From Coniferiporia sulphurascens (lineage: Eukaryota; Basidiomycota; Agaricomycetes; Hymenochaetales; Hymenochaetaceae), in the NCBI GenBank assembly GCA_002794785.1, contig NBBA01000006.1:1922001-1986000 (forward strand): a DNA stretch of 64,000 nt, written 5' to 3'. A program made the translations under genes and the position numbers. Below, piece by piece: positions 1 through 11,428 of the stretch. Below the pieces are notes generated by a model. That model was not told the DNA's origin and made no database searches. It worked only from the letters and a program-made list of their open reading frames with translations. How positions within the stretch are numbered: position 1 is the stretch's first letter; every line of letters begins with the position of its first letter.

Positions 1-1554
1 GACTTGGCTGGCATGCTCTATATTTTCTGGGAGAGCCTGTGCTTTCGTCTCCACTGGTCCGATACCTCTGGGATTATCAGTTCGCAACAATATCGGCTCT
101 CAGACGAAGCGAGCTGGTCGGTCTTGCCCTGCTACGTTTTAGCTCTACTCATGGGTCGATTGTTGTCGCCGAGATGGGTTATCCACATGGAACAAGGTGC
201 TATTAGAGCAAAGGTATTATTCGCATCGTCTGCCCACGGGAGGCAAACATGTGTCTTCCACGATGAGGCCGCGCAGCGAATCATTAAAGATCAATGGAGA
301 GATATGCGTCGTCGATTCAAGGAATCAGCCATTCTTGAGAAAATCAAAGGAGTTTCTGGCGTGGTACAGGTTGATTTCTTGGAGACGGCTACTATGGACA
401 GTGACAATACTGAAGTTCTCCTGGGAACAATTGACATGCACTCCGGAACGGATACAGTGATAAAAACTGTGAATGGTGATCGCATCGCTCCGCGTCGTGA
501 GAAGCGGAGGTCTGTCTTGAAGAGTGTAGGGAAGCCCCTAACGGGGCGAACATCTGTACGTCAATTATCAAAGGCCTTGTATGACAGCATTCAAGGTAAG
601 CAGCTTTTCCTGGCTTATTGCATACTGCTTGTAATAGAGTACTAACATGTAAAAAGGAGACGGACTTCGTCTTTTGAAGATATGGACGCTGCATCGCGAT
701 ACGAAATTGAATGACTATCCTGACGTGAAGTTCATAAATCAGACCCTTGATCCTTCGAAGTACGTGTATCCCATATAATTTATTCTTAGGGTTGCTTGTA
801 ATTTTGAACGCGGTTTAGGAAGGAAGTAAAAGAATCAGTAGTACTGATTGATTGGGATAATGCGTCAAATTCGGACGAAGTGAGCGAAGCTAGTCCTTTG
901 ACGAACAGGGCGGTGCGTCTTATGTAGCTAATTATTTCTCGCTCGCTGATGTATCATTAGGGAACGCCTATTTTTGTTGCTTGTGCTGTCATAAGTGGCA
1001 AACTTACTCGGACTCTTGACCGAAGGTCCAAATTCCCGGAATTATCGGGTGAAGCCAAAGAGTTATACTTGAAGGCATACAGCTCTGAAAAGTACGAGTT
1101 TTACCGCAATGCCATCAATAATACGCCTGCTATTCAGAGTGTCCCCATAGATGCAGATATTGCGGTTGAACATTGCGGCGACCACGATGTTGAGTCCGTT
1201 TACTGGGTGCTCGTTCACCAACTTCTCCACGCATGGCCAGTGAACGAAGGAAGTCAAGTATCTGAGCTGGCTGGAGAATTGATGAATGTGTTTAAAGCGC
1301 ATACTTTCAAGAAGGATATTAGAGATTCCCGGTTTACTATCTACGATTTCGTCACAGAGAAGTCGTGGTGCGATATTCTCCACCCCCGACTGGCTATCCT
1401 TTGCAAGATGATGGTCCTTTTAACGCAGTATATCTCAACTGAATGGGCTTTGTGGAACGAATGCGATCTTCCCAAGGACCATTGCCATGAGGCGATGAGC
1501 CGTCTTTTACTTGATGGGATCGTACTGTTGAAAGACGATCCGATTGCCTTGTGA
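1..1554 (+). pseudogene. FunK1-like protein kinase, unit 1 (5' end outside window, catalytic loop deleted)
   Basis: The reading frame starts beyond the window edge and corresponds to the kinase-like domain of fungal-type protein kinases (FunK1). Visible pieces in order: LCFRLHW (beta-strand region), a Gly/Arg-rich stretch, IIKDQWRD (the ViKdsW motif with the ATP-site Lys), intron about 596-656, LHRD (catalytic loop start), an intron after LDPSK, VLIDWDNA (DFG equivalent), a third intron, GTPIFVA (activation segment), and HDVESVYWVLVHQLLH, typical of FunK1 C-lobes. Compared with unit 2, 14 codons of the catalytic loop, including the metal-binding Asn, are gone, so the kinase would be inactive. 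A TGA at about 1552 stands where unit 2 has CGG and cuts the basic tail. Family assignment rests on motifs, not a search. Confidence 0.7.
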
Positions 1555-1989
1555 CCGGAAATGAGACAGCCTTGGGAACCCGGGGGTGCTGCTAGTATTG
1601 GAGGTGCAATGAACTTCTTGGAGAAATCACGGAACAAATTAAAGCGAACACGTGACATAAAGGACGACTCGGGGATTGAGGCACCTCCAGCAAGCAGACA
1701 TTTAAAGCCTTGGTAGGAGAAAATGGGGCGCGGGCTATGTCTGGAACGAGGCAGAATGGTCCTGACTTGAGGAATGGCTGCAGAGATGCATAGATTCGGA
1801 AAGGTACAGTAGGTGACCCTGGGCATCGTAGCGAGAGTGGCAGCATGTCACTCCCCTCCTATGTGCCTACCAAGAGACGCAGCGCCCGGATCAGTGCGAA
1901 AGCTATTCACGGCTAGTCAGTGGTGTCCGGAAGTCAAAGCGTTACGGAGCGGCAGTCTAATCCCGCTGCTTAATCATTGTCGATCTTCT

Positions 1990-2648
1990 ATCTCTGCCAT
2001 ATCATAGAACGCACTTTGTCGACGTACTGGTTGTCGCATTTTCCTTATGGATATATCTGAGCACTTCCCTCTCCTTTTATTTCGGAATTGGTTGTTATCC
2101 TACATATCACCATATCATCATCTGTAACCTCATATGATTCTCAATATCATGTGCACGGCGTCCTGTAATTCATGTACATTAGACAGTCACATTTCTTTCT
2201 ATCTCCATGGTTTAGATCGCAATAGTCGCATACATTTGCCGGGACATATGTAATTTGCAGTGGTCTCTGCGGCTGATAGCGTGTGGCGAGGCTGTGACTG
2301 CATTTATAAAGATAACTTCGAGTCTCCGACTGACTTTATGGGATGGATGTAGTACTACTAGTATTTGCGTATAGCATAACCTATTCTCCCAAGCCATTTC
2401 TTTTCGTGTATGTGAGTCGGTAAGTTGTGCAGTAGGAATAGACGAGCTGGGGGGAACCTGTAAGCTTGCTTTTATAAGCGTGACAAAGTCTGCTTACGCT
2501 ATAAACACGCATCACGTGCGGCGAGACCAGACGCGTTGAAGTTGAAGTTCGAAAGAAACCATAACCAGTCCTTTCGCGGGACAGATCTAGTACGTCAAAA
2601 AACACATTACGGGAACTCGGATACCTCGGTGCCGTCAAGCTAGTGGTC
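1990..2648 (+). repeat. Intergenic spacer of FunK1 array, repeated at 5218-5935
   Basis: The spacer between units 1 and 2 shares ordered blocks with the one between units 2 and 3. Examples are CGCACT near the start, TAACCTCATATGATTC, CACGGCGTCCT, CATTTTTTCGAGAACACC-like text, and a shared promoter-proximal block ending CGCACACGTCGCTGAGG inside exon 1. The duplicated unit is therefore gene plus spacer, about 3.3 kb, in direct orientation. The 1555-1990 stretch holds the decayed 3' tail of unit 1 and its trailer. Confidence 0.6.
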
Positions 2649-5217
2649 ATGACTTGTGGCGCACACGTCGCTGAGGTTGAGCGGTTCGAGATCTATTACT
2701 TGCAGAAGTCGGACGCGGTGGATATGCCTTCGGATTAGTTGACATTCAAAGAGAAGATTTTGAATGAAATGACAGGAAAAGAGAAAGCGGGGCTTTCTCT
2801 GCTTGTGTGCAAGCTACTAACCAAGATAAGTTTCTCAGTGAGCAAGTCGAACAAAGATAGTGAGTAACCCATGCTAAGCCACTACTTATTTCTGTCCGCT
2901 AACTTTCATTCGCAGCAGCTCAATGTCTGGTATTTTGCAATACAAGGGATGCGGGCTGCAAAGGAACATTTGATGGCTCCGACTTGGAACTCGACATATC
3001 CTCTGTCATCTCTACACGCAAACAGGCCAAGAAGGTTGTTCGTGATGGTAAATTCTCTGGCCCAGTTTACTGGAATCGGATCGTCTCTCTAGGCGAGATT
3101 AAGTGCGAACCAGCGGACGTTAGTGATGGTCAAGCCATCTCCTGTTTACAAGTCCTGCCTTGTGCCCGACCAGACTTGGCTGGCATGCTGTATATTAGCT
3201 GGGAGACCCTGTGCTTTCGTCTTCACTGGACCGATACATCTGGGACTATCAGCTCTCAGCCATACTGGCTTTCAGATGAAACAAGCTGGTCGGTCTTGCT
3301 ACGCTATGTATGTACCGTCTGGCACCCTCTCCCTCTCCTTCCTACGCGAGACCACACCATGTCTCTATCCCTGGGTCGATCGTTGTCACCAAAATGGGTT
3401 ATCAACACCCACACGAAACAAAATGTTTTCAAAGCAAAGGTTTTGTTTGCGTCGTCTGCCCATGGGAGGCAAACGTGTCTTTGTTGACGAAGCCGCAAAT
3501 AGAGTCATCAAAGACCACTGGAGAGATGTGCGTCATCGATTCAAGGAATCAGCCATTCTTGAGAAAATCAAAGGAGTTCCTGGTGTGGTACAAGTTGACT
3601 TCTCGGAGACGGTTTTGATGGACAATGACAATACTAAAGTTCCCCTGAGAACAACTGACATGCACTCCGGAACGGATACAGTGATAAAGACTGTGAATAG
3701 TGACCGCACCGCTCCGCGTCGTGAGAAGCAGAGGTCTGTCTTGAAGAGTGTAGGAAAGCCCCTAGCGGAGCGAACATCTGTACGTCAATTATTAATAGTC
3801 TTATATGACAGCCTTCAGGGTAAGCTGGCTTTCCCCGCTTCTTGTGTGCTATGGTGCTAATTTGTATCCCAAAAAGGACACAGACTCTGTCTTTCGAAGA
3901 AACGGACGCTGCATCGCGATACAAGCCAGAACAATATCCTTATTGACCCGGTTCACTATGATACGAAATTGGATGACTATCCTGACGTGAAGTTTATAAA
4001 TCAGGTCCTTGATCCTTCGAAGTACGTGCAGTCCATGTCTTTTATCATGAGGTTGGTCGTAATGTTGCGCATTGTTTAGGACGGAAGTGAAAGAAGCAGG
4101 AATGCTGATCGATTGGGATAATGCGGCAAATTTGGACGATTTGAGCGAAGCTGGTCCTTTGACGAATAGAACGGTGCGTCTCAGGTAGATAACTGTCTCT
4201 CGTTCGCTGACGCGTCGATAGGGAACACCCATGTTTGTTGCCTGTGCTGTCGCAACTGGCAGGCTTACTTGCAATATTGACCAAAGGCCTGAATTCCCGG
4301 AATTGTCGGGCAAAGCCAAAGAGCTCTACTTGATTGCGTACGGCTCTGAAAAGTACGAATTCTACCGCAATGCCGTCAATAATACGCCTACTATAAAGGG
4401 TATCCCTATAACGGCAAAAAATGCTGTAGAACATTGCGGCTGCCACGATGTCGAATCTGCTTACTGGGTGCTCGTTCACCAACTTCTCCACGCCTGGCCA
4501 GTGAACGAAGGAAGTCAAGTATCCGAGGTGGCTCGTGATTTGATGACGGTGTTTAAATGGCATACTTTCGTGGAGAGGGCTACAGATTCTCGGAATATTA
4601 TCTTCCGCCAAAAAAGAGAGGAGGAGTGGCGGGAGATTCTTCACCCTCGTCTGGGTATTCTGTGCGGAATGATGTCCCTTTTAACGTGCTACATCGCGGT
4701 TGAATGGGCTTTGTGGAAAGAATGTGATCTTCCTGAGGACCATTGCCATGAGGCGATGTGCCGTCTTTTACTCGATGGGGTTCTGCTCTTGGAAGACGAT
4801 CCGATTGCCTTGCGGCTAGAAACGAGGCAGCCTTGGGAACCCCGGCGTGCTGTCAATATTGGAGCTGAGATGGGTTGCTCGAAGAAGTCGCTGAACAATT
4901 TAAAGCGAACTCGTGATGAGGAAGGTGCCTCGAAAACTGAGGCACGTCCAGCGAGCAAACGCTTGAAAGCCTCGGTAGAAAAGAGTGGAGCACGGATTGT
5001 ATCTGGAATGGGACGGAGAGGCCGTGGTTTTACGAGGACTAGCCGCAGGGATGCACTGATTCGGAAAGGTACAGTAGCTGACCTCGGGCAACGAGGTGAG
5101 AGTGGCAATACTACTAAAAGGCAGAACACCCGAAACAGTGCAAAGACTGTTTACGGCCTATCAATGGCGTCTGGAAATCGTAGCGATGCAGTGCGACGGT
5201 CTGACCGACGCGGATAG
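2649..5217 (+). pseudogene. FunK1-like protein kinase, unit 2 (near complete, one nonsense codon)
   Basis: Exon 1 starts at 2649 (MTCGAHVAEVERFE). It is closed by TAG at codon ~30 (MPSD then stop), where unit 3 has TGG. Downstream exons read as a FunK1 kinase: VYWNRIVSLGE, LCFRLHWTDTSG, VFVDEAANRVIKDHWRD, intron 3820-3876, LHRDTSQNNILIDP (complete catalytic loop), intron 4022-4079, GMLIDWDNA, intron 4174-4221, GTPMFVACAV, HDVESAYWVLVHQLLHAW, then a basic Arg/Lys/Gly-rich tail to the stop at 5217. These three introns keep frame. The region around 3480 needs a further intron or carries a frameshift relative to unit 1. Most kinase residues persist, so decay is recent; a shorter product from an internal start is possible. 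FunK1 proteins are an expanded Agaricomycete family of uncertain substrate. Confidence 0.72.
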
Positions 5218-5935
5218 ACTTCGTCTTTTTCTGCCGTATCGTACAACGCACTAACATCGACGCACTGGGACAAAGTTTATTTGTTTATTTCATGGATTTA
5301 TCAGACATCTGGACGTTTTTCTCCTTCTTCTTCAATTCTGGATTTATTAATTGTCACGGTATCAGCATGTCATCGTCTCTAACCTCATATGATTCGCATT
5401 TTTATATGTAAGCATAGTACATGTATACTCACGGCGTCCTATAATTCCCATGAATTGGGCTTGCAGTTTTATTTTCCACCTCCGCGGCTCAGACCGTACG
5501 CATTTTTTCGAGAACACCCACATGTAATTGACGACTCGGACTGCTTGCTCAGCCTAATGTACCACGCTAGAGTTGTGGCTCACTGCCTCCTAGCCGTGCG
5601 GTGAGGTTGATGTTGCCGTAATTATAAAGCAAGATTACGGATTACTTTGGGACCAAACTTGAAATAGTGTTTCTGGCCTTTGTGTATAGTCTATAACTAC
5701 TTTACTTCGCATGTTGCATTGGGTAGCAAAATTAATGGGAAAGAGGCGGTGGCTTGCTCAATATCATGATAATTATGGCATGAATTGGCATCACGTGTGG
5801 TGAGACTGTAGTCAAACTTCGAAAGGACTAATCCTTTAAACTGAACTACGATTATAAGCAATATCTTTTCAAGTTCTCGAGACAGACTACGCCTCGGTAA
5901 AAGCATAAAAAAAGTCGGCAATCAAGGGCGTAGAC

Positions 5936-6400
5936 ATGACTTCCAGCGCACACGTCGCTGAGGCTGACCAGTTCGAGACCTACTATTATTTGCAGAAGTT
6001 GGATATGCCTTCGGATTGGCTGACGTTCAAAAGAAGGCATTAATTGGATGAAATGTCAGGAAAGGAGAAACTGAAGGAGGACTTTCGCTGCTCGTGTGCA
6101 AGCCACTGATTAAGATAAGCATTTCAGTGAGCAGTCCTAACAAAGACTGTGAGCGACTGGTGCTAAGCTAATTATTTCCGACCACTAACTTTCATTCGCA
6201 GTAGCTCAATATTAGTAATATCTGGTATTATACAATACAAGGGATGCGGACTGCGAGGGAACATTTAATCATGACTCCGACTCGAAATCAGGCATCTCTT
6301 CTGTCATCTCTACATGCAAGCAGGCAAGAAAGTTGTTCGCGATGGTAAATCCTCTGGCCCAGTCTACTGGAATCGGCTCGTTTCTCTGGGTAAGGTCGAG
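5936..6400 (+). pseudogene. FunK1-like protein kinase, unit 3 (5' fragment)
   Basis: The segment repeats the first exons of unit 2: MTSSAHVAEADQFETYYYLQ, MPSDWLTF, then an early stop after a small indel, then the degraded second exon (IISSVISTCKQ-like text with indels) up to the equivalent of VYWNRLVSLG near 6380. Nothing kinase-like follows, so the unit is truncated at its 3' end. It keeps the TGG codon that is TAG in unit 2, so it polarises that mutation. Confidence 0.65.
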
Positions 6401-7712
6401 GGTAGAACGATGAAATCCGACTCGGAGCTGCTGATATCGTGGCTGTGGAACTGCACAGCGAGACAGGGCGTTTGAGCCGTATACTGTATACCCGATCGCG
6501 GTAGACTAAACTGCATCAGGAAAAAAAGAAATTCCCATAGTCTGCAGATCATTACCATATTTGTCATAGCCGGTTTAGCACCCATAGCACCCCATAGCCG
6601 TGCGCTATAGGGACTACAAGGCTATGTGGACTATGCAAGACTACCAGTCCATTTACGAACTATATGCGGGAGCTTGAAAATAGTGTATTGAGGCATGGTA
6701 GAGTAGAAACTCGTAACTGAATACAATTGGGCTTGTTGATACATAAATACAACATAATAATACATGTGTTCCGTGTTCAGCATGAAAGGTTGAAAGTGTG
6801 ACTCAAAACGATGCAAAGCGCCTCGTAAGTTTATTACGCAACGTGAACGTATGCAGGTCTAAAGCTTAATCAAATGTAATGGGCGAAAAAAAAAAGGGAA
6901 CAACAGAAAATTAATTGCTCAAGAAACAAAACAAAGTCTAAACTAAAGTCTGCAGCCTTAGACACCGAGCCTACATAGACGGTGTGATGTTATTCGAAAC
7001 CGATAGAAGAAAAAAAAGAAGGACGGCCTACCAATTGACGTAGACATTGATCATCTGCCTGCGCGGTATCATATGGCGCATGAAAAGAAAAGAGACCGTG
7101 AGGCGCGGCCATCCATCTGTACATGACATGTGGACAGGCGACCTAGGCCACCCATTAGCCAACAATTTCGCGTTGAAAGAAAGAAAGAAAGAAAGAAAGA
7201 AAGAAACCTTACAAAATATCCGCAGTCATAAGAGACACGCCATACAATTTGAGCCCGGCATCCCATACAACATCTTCACAGGCCTCCTGGTAATGCACAT
7301 TGTTTGCATAAATGTTGTCAGAAAACCAGTTGATGTCCATGTCACGAAGTCCAAACGGGAGACATGGTGGGGAGAGCGATGGTGTGGATGTGAGGACAAA
7401 AAAAAAGGAGACCACAAAAAAAAGGAGACCACAAAAGAAGGGACAGTAAAAAAGGCGCAGGAGGAGTACCACTGGTACCTGGGTGGAAAACCGCATGCAG
7501 ACGAAAGGGGGCAGATGGGAAGCACGAAAGGGGCCAGCTGAGGCACGCATTGAGGGCTATGGATGTGATGTGGACGTCGAGACGCTCCGTGACGCTGACG
7601 GAGCGTCGGCGTGAACTGCGACCAGCGACGGGGACATTGACATAATATTATTTGTATTTATGGGAGTAGATCTTGTGCCCCACAATGTATGGGTTTTTTG
7701 TTTCGGCATCCA
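6401..7712. other. Intergenic, no gene recognised; GAAA microsatellite
   Basis: No coding region with family resemblance was found. Simple sequence includes an (AAGA)n tract at 7175-7206 and a tandem copy of AGGAGACCACAAAAA around 7399-7435. The reading frames over these tracts are low-complexity artefacts. Confidence 0.6.
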
Positions 7713-8475
7713 TTACTGGAGCTTCGCATAGTCGTCCAGGAAAGACTCTGAAAGCTCCCAATTATGGTCTGCCACGGCCCGGGCTTTCTTTGCAAGCGTT
7801 AAAGTGGACCTCCATTTGGTCTGATTTTTCACAGATTCCTGGTCGTTTCGTATTTTCTTGAGTCGATTTTGGAACCAGTTCTTGCAGAATCTCGACCAAT
7901 ACCCACAGTTCATAGAACTGTGTTCCCATATGCATGATTTTGGCCACCATGATGCATGCTCGACTTGTGGCCCGTGACCTGCGTTCCCCCTTAGTTCAAA
8001 AACCTCCTTCGAACTGTATGGACTTACCAGTGTACATTTTATAGATGCCACATAAGAGCTCTTCATCCTCCTTGCTTAATGTGTCATCCCACCAGCACTG
8101 ACTGTCGCCAGCACGGGAATCCGTTCTGTAGACCTCGTCAGCATCTTCACATGAGGGTCCTGTCATGGCCGCTTCCAGCACAGCCTCTGTACCGATTGCT
8201 TCAACGACCACTCGCCATACTATACCCCCTTTCGTTATGGCGGCACGAATGTGGGGATTACTCTGCACGAATTCGGATACCCTTTTTTCATATGCAATGT
8301 AGTCATACGAGTCCAGTGCACTTTCTTTGTGTCTCCAACTGAGGTCTTTGTGCCTTATGTCCTTGTCACTCGCCTGTCCCGGTATTGGCCTCGCTGAAAC
8401 TGCAGTGTGGAAGGGTATACCCCTTTCGACGAAATGACGGCATAGGATCCACACACTAGTGTAACGAGACCGCAT
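7713..8475 (-). pseudogene. Fragment of an unrecognised, probably basidiomycete-conserved protein
   Basis: Two abutting frames on the minus strand look like one protein split at about 8030. The upstream part starts at 8475 (MRSRYTSVWILCRHF) and contains CWWDDTLSKEDEELLCGIYKMYTG. The downstream part contains GNAGHGPQVEHASWWPKSCIWEHS and a basic tail (WFQNRLKKIRNDQ). The run CGIYKMYTG ... SWWPK ... WFQ resembles, from memory, a large family of Agaricomycete hypothetical proteins of unknown function; no function can be assigned. A GTAAGT at the junction suggests an intron, but no acceptor restores the frame exactly, so a frameshift or decay is likely. It ends near 7713 and lies directly beside a solo LTR at 8516. 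Confidence 0.4.
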
Positions 8476-8515
8476 ACAATGTAGAGCAGTGACTGGATCC
8501 TTAACGAGGACTACC

Positions 8516-9074
8516 TGTTAAGCTCAACGGTTACGCGAGGATCGACGTCGGGGCTTCCTGATCGTCAGGACTGATGGTTATGGCAACGGGGCTTCCTAGA
8601 TGTTGTAAGTCGAAGGTGATCGTCGATGGGGCTTCCTGATCGGCGATGTGGACGTGGTGGCTTCTATAGCGAGTCGGGTTACGACGAAGCGGTTGAGGGC
8701 ACACTGGTGCACAGTAGACTTGGTGGTAGCAGATAATGGGCTTGTATGAACAAAGAGCACAAGCTTAGGGCTTGTGCTACTGAAGTTACATGCTTATATG
8801 CTACTCTATGTGTTTGCTACTGTAGCGACTTGGTTAGGTATGTTTACCAGACTATGGAATGTCATGGAAACTCAAGGAATGCCTTGGTAATACAAGTACG
8901 GTGATCAGTAAGCAAAGCACGTCATGATGGTGCAGTAAGGTGTCATCATGGCGTCTTATGGCGCAGGGTGAATAAGGATGAGTAAGGCAGAGAAATGGGG
9001 GAGTTGCGCTGACTGATGATGACGAAGTGGAAGCGAGTCAGCACAGTAGAGGAAAGTAAAGGAAAATTGTAACA
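8516..9074 (-). mobile_element. Solo LTR, family G1 (copy A)
   Basis: The sequence is 559 bp with TGTTA...TAACA ends and matches the solo LTRs at 43996-44554 and 52170-52730 along its length (AAGCTTAGGGCTTGTGCTAC and GGGGCTTCCTGAT blocks). Orientation is inferred from a TATAAGC-like box and the AAGCTTGTGCTCTT block on the opposite strand. Flanks differ: the right flank CATAT continues into copia coding sequence, while the left flank is TACC beside the orphan gene fragment, so no target duplication is present. Confidence 0.75.
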
Positions 9075-11223
9075 CATATGCCCAATGGTTAGGATTCGAT
9101 GATGAAAGTAAAGGTCATAGAACCTACCACAAAAGAAAAGTCACAATAGAAAGAAATATTCAATTCATCGATTCACCCCCATCTCGAATTGAAGGGGAGA
9201 ATAATATTAATAAAGAACAAAATACAGAAAAAGTCATTGAGTTAACAGAACCCAGACCAAAAAGAAATATTATACAAACAAAGTGAGCTAGAGGATTAAA
9301 TTTTGACGAAAATAATACAGCCGCTTACTTAACAGAGTTTAATGAATTTAATAATGAACAAATGGGTGATCCAAATACCTATAATCAAGCAATCAAAAGG
9401 ATCGATGCTGGTAAATGGATAATGGCAATGGAAGAAGAAGTCAAAACTTTAATAGAAAGATTGACATGGACAATCATTGATCCACTAAAAGAAGCAAATA
9501 TAATTGGAACAAGATTCATATATAAAACTAAGTGATTAGCTAATGGAGAAATAGAAAGATACAAAGCATGCTTAGTAGTACAAGGATTTGCATAAATGGA
9601 AGGAGTTGATTACTTCTCTGATGACACATTCACACCAGTCGCCAGATTAGCAATGGTTAGAACTATTTTAAGTTGGTGTGCAAGTAAAGATTTTGAAATA
9701 CACCAAATAGACATAAAGTCAGCTTACCTATACAGTGAGTTAGAAGAAAATGAAAATATTTACATAAGACCACCTCCGGATAGTTTAATTAAAGATATAA
9801 AACCTGGACAAGTTTTAAAGTTAAAAAAAGCCTTATATGGATTAAAACAGGCAGGGCACCGATGGTACATGCACTTAATGGAAATTTTAACCAAAAGTGG
9901 TTTATACAGATCAGTGCAAGACAACGCTGTATTCTATAGAAAACATAAAGGAAAACTTTTATTAATTTTATTCATACATGTGGACAACATAACGATCTGT
10001 GGAATAAATAATCAAATGATAGAAGCCATTAAGAAAGAAATTGGCAAACACATAAAATACACTGATGGTAACGAAATACACTGGTTATTAGGAATTGAAA
10101 TTCAAAGAAATCGTGAAGATAAAATGATTAAATTGAGACAAACAAATTACATTGAGACAAACAAATTACATTGAAAGTATATTAAAAAGATATCAGTTAC
10201 AAGATGCTGCAACAGTCAGAACACCAATGGCACCAGGCCAAGTGTTAAAATCATTAGAGAATCCAACTGAAGATGAGTTGAGATATATGAAAAATATACC
10301 ATATATGAATATGGTAGGAGCTTTAAGGTATGCAGCAGACTGTACTAGACCAGACATAGCATTTGCCACAGGGCAATTTGCTCGGCATCTTAGTAAGCCG
10401 AGTATCAAGCATTTTAATGCCATAAAACATTGTTTTAAATATTTAAAAGGAACAAAAGATTATTGGCTTATATTAGGCAGAACAGAATCGACCAAATTAA
10501 TTGGGTATACTGATGCTGATGGCATGACCCAAGAAGGGCATAAAGCCATATCTGGATATGTTTTCCAGTTAGGAGAATTGACTATTAGTTAGTCAAGTAA
10601 AAAGCAGGAACTCATTAGTTTATCGGTATCCGAAGCCGAATTACAAGTGTTAACTCATGGAGTTAAAGAAGCCTTATGGCTTAGAAGATTAATTGAGGAA
10701 ATATTAGAACCTCAAAATGTTACAAAAATATTATGCAATAATCAAGCTGCTATAACAATAGTAAATTCAACAGAGCAGAGATATACACAAAGAACAAAAC
10801 ATATTGATATACGAAAGGATTTTCTTAAAGATTATATTGAAAAGAAATTAATTGAGATAAAGTATATACCAACTGGGTCACAAAAAGCAGATATTATGAC
10901 CAAAGCTTTAATGGTTGAATTATGCAAATGTTTCATGAACCTTCTTAGGTTAGTGCAAGTTTGAAGGGGAGTCTTAAATCTTATTACAAATCATATCATG
11001 TCATAGTGACATGATAAGGCATGATCAAGTCATGTTACTCACTCCCAGCTAAAGAGCCACAGTAAAACTTATAAGGATAAACTTAAAGGATTAGTTAATA
11101 AGTTACCACAGTACTAGATAAAGGAATGGCCAGTGAGCCTACAAGAAATACATTGAATATCCTTTCCCCCACTGCATGATAACACACTGCTACTCTCAAC
11201 TACAATCCACTCAACTTCTAAAA
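9075..11223 (+). mobile_element. Ty1/copia element COP-A, copy 1 (3' half: RT, RNase H, 3' LTR)
   Basis: Coding sequence enters in the linker before reverse transcriptase (AQWLGFDDESKGHRTYH). It continues through RT motifs QIDIKSAYLYSELEE, LYGLKQAGHRWY and ILFIHVDNITICG, then RNase H motifs GYTDADGMTQEGHKAISGY, AAITIVNST, RTKHIDIRKDFL and QKADIMTKAL. Stops interrupt it: TGA near 9282 and 9531, TAA at about 9593, TAG near 10590. A 19-bp tandem duplication near 10135-10172 adds a frameshift. The polypurine tract GAAGGGGAG (to 10971) precedes a 252-bp 3' LTR at 10972-11223. Gag, protease and integrase are missing; the 5' end is replaced by the G1 solo LTR. The element is dead. Confidence 0.85.
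10972..11223 (+). repeat. COP-A 3' LTR
   Basis: The LTR starts TCTTAAATCTTATTAC right after the purine tract and ends CAACTTCTAAAA. Borders were set by comparison with the solo copy at 53693-53946, whose GCCCC target duplication fixes both ends, and with the LTR of the second COP-A copy at 56730-56983. The termini are not TG...CA. Confidence 0.75.
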
Positions 11224-11428
11224 TGCTGACTTCCTTCCCTATTTTGTGCGCATATGCTGTCTGCAGCTTGCTAAGCTTTGTGCTCCGTTTGATCTTGAAG
11301 AACACCTCTCTGCCAGCTGAAAGAACCTAGCGTGACCCAAAGACTTCAGCATTCAATAGCCCAACTCGACACGTGGCAGCTCCTAGAACACATCTTGATG
11401 TTGATAGGCACATTGGCGTCTTCAGTCT

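Noticed and set aside
7047..7541. Lys/Glu-rich 164-codon frame
   Set aside because: Driven by GAAA and AGGAGACCACAAAAA simple repeats.
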